A stretch of DNA of 64,000 nt, from positions 5,535,501 through 5,599,500 of the forward strand of contig JAUMIR010000015.1 of NCBI GenBank assembly GCA_030847615.1, given 5' to 3'. A program made the translations under genes and the position numbers. Source of the DNA: Gambelia wislizenii. Taxonomy: Eukaryota > Chordata > Lepidosauria > Squamata > Crotaphytidae. The notes under the pieces were generated by a model. The model made no database searches, was not told where the DNA came from, and saw only the letters and a list, made by a program, of their open reading frames with translations. Below, piece after piece: positions 27,901-36,900 of this stretch (position 1 is its first letter; each line of letters begins with the position of its first letter).

Positions 27901-30900
27901 ACTGTCAGTCCCAGGACAATCTGTGTAGAATCAATTCTTTAGGGGCACTGCAAGGGGATGGTGAATCCCATCAGCTAAAGAACTGGAATGCTTTCTCTGC
28001 TGTAGACCTCCTGCTGAAACCATTTACGACCAATAAAACCTACCTGATAACAGTGACATGTGGGCTAATTTTCAGAAGGAAACAGTTTTTTGGGGGCCAG
28101 AATTGCAGCCAGTTCCAGCTCAGAACAGGTGAGATCACCAAGACACTCCCTCCTTGGACTCAAAATATCTGATGCTAAGCAGACCTGTTTGAGTGCCAGG
28201 AATCCTTTATGTATCCAGCTCCTCAATAGCAGAACAGGCCTGGGAAATCTTTGGCTTTCCAGATGTTTTGGATTCAACTCCCACAATCCTTTACCACTTG
28301 CTATGCCTTCTGAAGTTGATGTCGAAAAACACATGGGAGGCCAAAGGTTCCCTAGCTCAGGAGACCATAACCAACACTTTGAACTGGGCCTTGGAAACAA
28401 ACAGGAAGCCAATGCAGTTGTTTCAGCAAGGAAATTGCCACAGTTGGCAGGATTAGAACCAGGGCTTTCTGCTGCCATCTCATGCCATTCAGCACCACCA
28501 GCCATGGAGTGAGATGCCTCACCTTGGCTGCTTGCACTTCCTTGCGAGTCCCAGAGACAGTGATGATGCGGGTGAGTGACAGGACTCCTTCACCTTCCTC
28601 TGAACTGCCCCTCCCTTCGCAGTTCACTTTGGCCCCAGTGCTCTTGCAGATGTCTCGTACTGTTTCCCCACCCCTACCTGTGGGAGACATAGGAATTGGT
28701 GGGATGACCAACAGGCCTGCATCCATGGAAGAAAAGAACAGATCTGGGGAAAGCGGAAGGTACAGAGATCAAGCTCCATTTGCACACTTGCAAATATATT
28801 TCACCCTTATAAAGAATCACCTCTAAAAGATAAAGCAGGAGAAATGTTTACAAATTTGGTCCTCAGTCCTTCCTGGCCTCATGAACAATCAAGGCTGAAT
28901 TGGCAGGTTGATGGCAGTCAATCTTTTTTGACTACAGCTCCCAAATTATCCACCTTGCATGGAGCCCTGGTGGTGCAATGGTTAAATGCCAGGATTGCAG
29001 CCACCATGTCACAAGTTCGATCCCAAGGGCTCCAAGATTCACTCAGCCTTCCATCCTTTCATAGGTAGGTAAAATGAGTACCCAGCTTGTGGCGGCAATT
29101 AGCGAACACACATTGGAAACTGTTTAATGCAGTACAGATGTGTAAAGTGCTATTGCTTAACAATTTATAAGCTGCTCTGAGAGCCTTTGTGGCCGAAGAA
29201 CTGGGTATATATACCTAAAATAAATAAAATAAATAGCATGGCCATTGGGTGAGGGATTCTGGGAGCTACCATCCATTAGAGGACTATCTTTGTTAATAAA
29301 GCTTCTGACAAAGAAATCACTTTTTACAAAGGCTTTTTACACTTGCCCTAGCCTCCCTTTTCTCCCTCATCTGTTTTGATGCAAGTACTTTTTAGCAGCA
29401 CCAACACTGGGAAGATGATGAAGGAAAGCTAGAGAAACACAGACGCTCAGTGTCAAGTTGCAGCAGCAAGGCTGCAGTATAAAATACATTAAACAGCTTG
29501 AGCTGGGAAAGAGTGGGATTCTACTCTAGCTGATCCTACTGCAGCTGTGTGCCTGCCTACAACAGGCAAGGTAAACAGCAGCTGCCTCCAGAATCCCTCA
29601 CTTAGCATGCATGAACAGACAAAATGGGAAAGCAGATAAGCTTGCCTCACCAGCGTGTTAAAAAAGCACAGATGTGTACACTGGGCTGTCAAAATAAAAT
29701 AATGAGAAAAGTGGAGGGGAGTGGAAGAAAAAGCCATCTTTGGATACATTTTGGAAGAAATCTTCAAGCTAGAAGATTCAAATGTTTTTGTTTGCTTATG
29801 CAAGCTGACCCGGTTGTTTTATTTCATATGTGCATATTCTTAGTTCTGGATAAAAAAGTTTGCTGAAACATGATGAATTGTTCATCTTTTTTGTGGTGTA
29901 GGGCCCCTATCTCTAGTCTTTCTATGTTATTTCTGCCTCTGGCACCAAATGTTCTGTTAAATAAGCAATGTGCAAGAACACATTGACTTTGTTCACTGAA
30001 ATATACAGTACCTGTAATAATAAAGAGAGTATATTGTTCAAGTCCCTGTAGCCCAGATATATCCTCCACACTGTCTCCCTGCTGATCTCCATGGTTTGCA
30101 AGGCCCTAAACTATTCACGTGGTGGCCACCCAACAGACAGGGAGCACAAAGTAGGGGCAGCAGAGCGGAAATGCCATAGAACAATTACCAATGATACGCC
30201 CGACAGCGCGCTGGGGCACCTCAATCTTCTCCTTCACGGGCAAACTCTCCACCAAGATCTGGTGGATGGCAGCTTTAGCCATGCACACCTGGACAGGAGA
30301 GCCGTAGATGCGAATCAGCCGCTCCTCACTGGAATCCTCCATGTCAATGTCAATGCGGGCCTGGGTGTCCTTCCTCAGCTGTAAAGAAGGAAAATAAACA
30401 TCTTAACAATGGTGTTGGGCGACCAAAGATGGCTACACTGCAATGGCTACCCAGTCCAATTCTCAATAGCTCTTCTAACAGGCCTACCCGCATCCCATTT
30501 TAGGGTTAACATTCCCAATTCAAAACTTTCTGCATTTGTAGCAGAGGCCTTCTTCCTTCCACCCAGATCCCAGAACTTGCCACAACTACCAGAATTCCCC
30601 AGCCAGCAAGGTAAATCACCAAGCTAGTTAGGTGATTCTGGGATCTGTAGCTCCAAAACTAATTTATCCAATGCCTTCCACATTCTGTTGTGAGAGAAAA
30701 GAAACAATAACAAGCTCCAGATGCAAATCTCCATAATCATAGAATTGGAAGAGACCTCAAGGGCTATCCAGTCCAACCCCCTGCCCTGCAGGAATACACA
30801 ATCAAAGCATTCCCGACAGATGGCCATCCAGTCTCTGTTTAAATACCTCCAAAGAAGGAGACTCCACCACACTCCAAGGGAGTGTATTCCACTTCCAAAC

Positions 30901-33900
30901 AACTCTTACTGTCAGGAAGGTCTTCCTAATGTTTAGGTGGAATCTCTTTCCCTGTAGTCTCAACCCATTGCTCCGTGTCCTAATCTCTGGAGCAGCAGAA
31001 AACAATCTGCTCCATGCTCAGTATGACATCCCTTCAAATATTTACACATGGCTATCATGTCCCCTCTCAACCTTCTCTTCTCCAGACTAAACATGCTCAG
31101 CTCCCTAAGCCGCTCCTCATAGGGCATCATGGCTTCCAGACATCCCACCATCCTGGTTGCCCTCATCTGGACATGTTCCAGCTTCTCAATATCCTTCCTG
31201 AATTGTGGTGCCCAGAACTGGACACAGTATTCCAGGAGAGGTCTGACCAAAGCAGAATAGAGTGGCACTATTACTTCCCTTGATCTAGACACTATACTCC
31301 TATTGATGCAGCCTAGAATCGCATTGGCTTTTTTAGCTGCTGCATCACACTGCTGACTCATGTTCAGCTTGTGGTCCACTAAGACTCCTAGATCCTTTTC
31401 ACATGTACTGCCCTCAAGCCATGTGTCACCCATCCTATATCTGTGCATTTCATTTTTACTGCCCAAGTGTAGTATCCTACCATTTCTCCCTGTTGAAATT
31501 CATTTTGTTAATATTGGCCCAGCTTTCTAATCTGTTGAGGTCATTTTGGATTCTGATCCTGTCCTCTGGGGTATTAGCTATCCCTCCTGATTTCGTGTCA
31601 TCTGCAAACTTAATAAGCATACCCTCTATTCCCTTATTCAAGTTATTGATAAAGATGTTGAATAGCACTGGGCCCAGGACAGGACCCTGTGGAACCCCAC
31701 TAGTCACTTCTCTCCAGGATGAAGAGGAGCCATTGGTGACTACCCTTTGGGTTCAGTCAGTCAACCAATTACAAATCCACCTAACAGTTGCATTGTCTAG
31801 CCTGCATGTTACTAATTTTTTTTGCAAGAATATCATGGGGGATCTTGTCAAAAGTCTTACTGAAATCAAGATACACTACATCCACTGCGTTCCCGTCATC
31901 TATCAAGTTTGTAACTCTATCAAAAAAGAGATGAGATTAGTCTGGCATGACTTGTTTTTGAGAAATCCATGTTGACTTTTTGTGATCATGGCATTCCTTT
32001 CTAAGTGGTTAGAGACTGTCTGTTTAATGATCTGCTCTAGAATCTTTCCTAGTATTGATGTCAGGCTGACTGGGCAATAATTATTTGGGTCTTCTCCCCC
32101 CCCCCTTTTTTTTAAAAAAAAGATGGGAACAACATTTGCCCTCTTCCAGTCTGCTGGGACCTCTCCTGTTCTCCAGGAATTCTCAAAGATTTTTGACAGT
32201 GGTTTTGAGATTACTTCTGCCAGTTCTTTTAATACCCTTGGATGAAGTTCATCTGGCCGTGGAGACTTGAACTTATTTATACTGGCCAGGTATTCCTGAA
32301 CTACCTCTTTACCAATTCTGTGCTGTATTTCCCCTATTGCATCACCTGCTCCATCTTCCCCAGGTTGAGCACTGTTCCCCTTTTGGGAGAAGACTGAAGC
32401 AAACAAGGTGTTAAGTAGTTCTGCCTTTTCTCTGTCCCATTAACCTTTCTCCATCTTCTCCCCACAGTGGCCCTACCATTTCCTTGTTCTTCCTTTTGCT
32501 ACGGACATACCCAAAAAAGGCCTTTTTATTGTTTTTAACCTCTCTAGCCAGCCTGAGCTCCACCTGAGCTTTGGCCTTTCTGACTTGCCCTCTATATGAG
32601 CTGGCTATTTGTTTGAATTCTTCTTTAGTGATTTCCCCCTTTTCCATTTCTTAAAATGTTGACAATGAAGTTGTTGTTGCATGCCTTCAAGTCGTTTCCG
32701 ACTAATGAAGACCCTAATGAATCTACCATGGGTTTTCTTGGCAAGATTTGTTGGGGGAGGTTGCCTTTGCCTCCCTCTGAGGCTGAGAGTGTGTGATTTG
32801 CTCAAGGTCGCCCAGTAGACTTCCACGATGAAGTGGGGATTCAAACCCTGTTCTCCAAAGTCATAGTCCAATGCTTAAACCATGCTGGCTCGTGAAGTAC
32901 TACCCCATTTTGTACCTAGTTTGACCAAGAATATTCCTTTCCCTTTTAAAAACCACATCTTTCCTCTTTACTCACAGAACCATACTAGCTGGTCAGCCCT
33001 TTAGGTATGGCTTCTAAGGTGGTGGCTTGTGGGGTCAGTGAGGGAGCGCACTTCACTCCAAAATGGCAGGGGTGATGCTCTCTTTCTCTGTCCACGAGTT
33101 GCCCATGCTTCTGAGGCAGGGAACCCAAGGAATTCTAGTTCTCCAGAAGAACCTGCGAGACACTGTCCTTGGATTCCTTATGGGAGGCCACAACAAAATC
33201 CTAAAGTCCCTCAGAATGAGAACAAGCCCAACTCACAGTGTCCCACATTAATTTGCCACTATCTACTTCATGAACCACTATCACTTCATGAATTTTGGGC
33301 ATGTGTTAAGCTGGCATGTGACGGAGATGGGAACAAATAATCACAGACTCTGGAGGGTGGGGGAGAAAGCAGCTTCTAGAATGTCTGAAAAATCTGACAA
33401 GAAAATCCTCCTCAAGTCCCTTTCTTGTTCTTCCTTCCTAGTCCTCAAATAGACTCATGGACTACTCCTGTCAATCCCAATGAAGACTCACCTATTTTCT
33501 GACGCTAAACATGGCCACCTGACAGGAGGGCAGCTGAGTTAAAAAGCACCATTGCAGGCTGTCTTCTGATAGCTGGCACACAATGATGTCTGCATTATCA
33601 TTAAACCAGGTATCAGAACACAGGAAGTAAGGACAAACTTCCTCTCTTGGCTGTCCATGGAGATATCTGGAGGGGCAAGCCAAGATGAAGCCATGAAAGT
33701 TATAGTCCCCATGATCTGTGCATAGCTTTGCCCCTGCCCTGCTGCTGGCCAATGGGACAAGAAAAAGCACGGGTGAGGGGAGATCTTTCCTGCTTGTGAG
33801 AACTCTTCAAAAATGCAGTTTTTGAATACAGCCCCATAATGGGGAGAAAACTGATTCAATTATTTGTTCTCCTTGTCAGGGAATGAATAATTTAAAACAA

Positions 33901-36900
33901 CACAACCATAACCCTAAACAGCATAGGAATAGAGTTCCAAAACATCTTGGAATTGGGGCTGGCATTCATGCTGTCCACAATTACATTCTCCAACAATGAC
34001 AGATTCTCTTTAAGTGGAAGAGTTTACTTATGATTAAAGGACCTGCCAGTGAAGCAGTGACACTGGTTTGATGAGTAGATTATTAAGATTTCAATCCTGG
34101 TGTCCCAGATTTTCCCTAGAGTGTTTGTGAACAGTATAACATCTAGAAAAAAAATATTTAGCTTGCAATCCTAATACACACTTAGCTGGGAAAAGTGCTA
34201 CTGAACTCAGTGTGCATATTTTTGAATAGATCAGTGTAGGGCTGTTGTTTATAACAGGGGTAGTGGCAATGTGCAGCCCAGCAGTTGCTGCTTGATCCAA
34301 ACCCCTAGGCAGCACAGCCATTTGCGTAGGCTGCTGGGAGTTGCAGTCCAACAGCATGTGAACGTCACAGGTTGTTGGCCCTTAGTTTAAATCAACACGG
34401 TAGAAACAGCATCTAAAAGCAGCACAGAATGTGACCGTAAAAGCATTAGAAAGTCCCAGGAAACAGATAAAGGCTGCCACCTGGTGGGAGGAATATCTCC
34501 CTAGTGAAAACAATTTGTTAGTAAGGTTAACACCCCACTTCCAGAGACCTCAGAAATTGACATATATAAAATTGGTGTATTAATAAATTGGCATATTAAT
34601 AATTTGGTTCACTGATGTGGCCTAAGGGAAAAAGCATGACGGTCTCAGAAAAGGTCAGCTGAGTGCCACGCTTTACCCTAGGGAAGACTAAGGCTAAAGG
34701 TCAAAAGGACACAATCTCCACTGTACATTTGAAAGGGAGATGATGGATGGATGAATCCTTTGTGGGCTGATTTTGAAATTTCCTCTCCTTAATCCCCAAC
34801 AATGAAAGAGGCTGCTCAAGTTTTTTAAATCCAATCACCAAACATTAAGGATAGTTTGCAACACATTAGCATCTTCCACATCTATTGTCAAGACCAGGAA
34901 ACTCATTGAGCAATCCATGGAGGCTCATGGAATGTATTGTTCCAACCCAGAAGACTTACTCTCCCCTCAGGCATATTTGGGGGTATAAATATGACCCTCA
35001 AAATCTCCCTCAATTGCACACAGACTCCAGTTACAGGGGAAACCCTGTGTTGGCCACTTCAGATTCCTCAATCCATTCTGCCTGACCAGCGGAATTCCAG
35101 ACTACAGGACAGGTTGTATAACCCACCATAAACCCTCTTGTTATTCCTGCATCCAAATCTTTCCTAGTGCCTTTCATTAGCCTTGTGTGAAGGCTTCTTG
35201 TGTGACTGTGTGTGTTTGGTGTTCATTTTTGAACTCTTAATAAAAACCATAATTAATTTCACATGTGTGTGTATTCCATCCAGGCTAGTACTAGTATACG
35301 TTGGTCTAAGATTCCCTTGTAACCCCCTACCGCATTGCTAAAGTCAAGTTGCTGCTAATTTCTCCAATGTATTAGAAACTCGGTATTTACTTGGAATTTC
35401 CTAGGAGCATTTTGGATAACACATTCCTCTCGCGGAGGACCACTACTAAGGAGGCCCCATTCATCATCTCAAAGGGTGTTGGCTCTTTATTATTATATTT
35501 AATTTATATCCTGCCTGTTCCCCGATATAAGATTTAAGGCAACTCACAACCGTGTAAAAACAGTACAATTAAAAACTATTAATACAAAAGTTAAAAAAAA
35601 AATTACACCAGCCACAATTTAAAATGCCTTTCCTCTGTTCCTTTCCTTGGTGCATTACAGGAGTCCTTGCAGGACTTTTCAAAATTTCTTAGCTTTGAAC
35701 AGCTACCTGGAGTCAAAGGTAGCTTGATTAAGACACTTAATCAAAGACACTTGATTAAGAACTTGCCTGCTTGATTTGGGCTCCCTGCCGTCCAATGACA
35801 AGCTTCACAGCCTCCTTCGGTACCTTCAACTCCACTTTAATTTCCTCTTCTCCCACAAAGGTTGGCCGCTCTTCTGCACACACATCGACCGGAGACACAA
35901 GCATACAAAGGTTTAAAGTGAGGACCTAAACCCTCCCCATTTGGGGATGCCCCTAGAAGAGAAGACAGGGTTTCTGCTTTCTAACACTTGCTACCACTGT
36001 CTGGAAGTCCCAATGCTACATTTCCATCAAGGATAATCTTGGCTATGCTGGCATCCCTAGTGAAGCAAGCTGTGTGGGCTGGCAAACCCTGGGGTGTCAA
36101 GAAGCTGAGGCTAGCAGGGCTGTGGAATAGGAAGCAAACTGGGGTGGAGTTGGAAGCAGTAGAAATGTACCAACTCCAGGCTCAAAATAAAACTTATAAG
36201 AAATGCCTAGTTTGTTGTGTATTGACTTTCACGGGAATTCACAAATGTTGACCCTGTCAGAAATTTAAATAAAATGTATTCCAAGTGTGTTTTCCCAAAC
36301 ATCTGGAAGGCATTAGGTGGGATGACAAGGGACTTATACACTCTCCAAGAACAGGTGCCCCTGGATCCTTAACACACAGAGAAGTGCTATGGCAGACACA
36401 AAGGGGTGTGTCATGATGGAGTGACTGCAACTCCCATCATGGTGCCAGAACTACATTTCCCAGTATCTGTAACCACCACTTCTCTTGTCTCATAATCAGG
36501 TTACCCAGGGGGTATGAGAAGTGGGAGGGGGGCCCTCATTTTCTAAACATGACATCACATCACCTGACTGGAGAGCCAATCAGATTTGGCTAATTGAGTT
36601 TTGAGTTCTGCAGTCCTTTGTCTTCGACACATGGTCTTGGAGTCATCAAAGAGCCACATGTGATACCATGAGGCCTGAAGGGCAGGCCTATTTGAATTCC
36701 TCTGAATTCTATCAACTGAGACTGATTACTATGGACTTCATAAATGTGAGTTATAATCTTCTTAGCTTAGGAGAATATGTCTAGATAGAAGTGTGTTAGT
36801 TTTTGTGATTTATTTTAATCCTCTGACTGAATGCTCTTTTATGTAACTTTTAAGTTGAGAACCTGGAGGGAATGCTCTCTCTCCATGATACTATTTCTGC

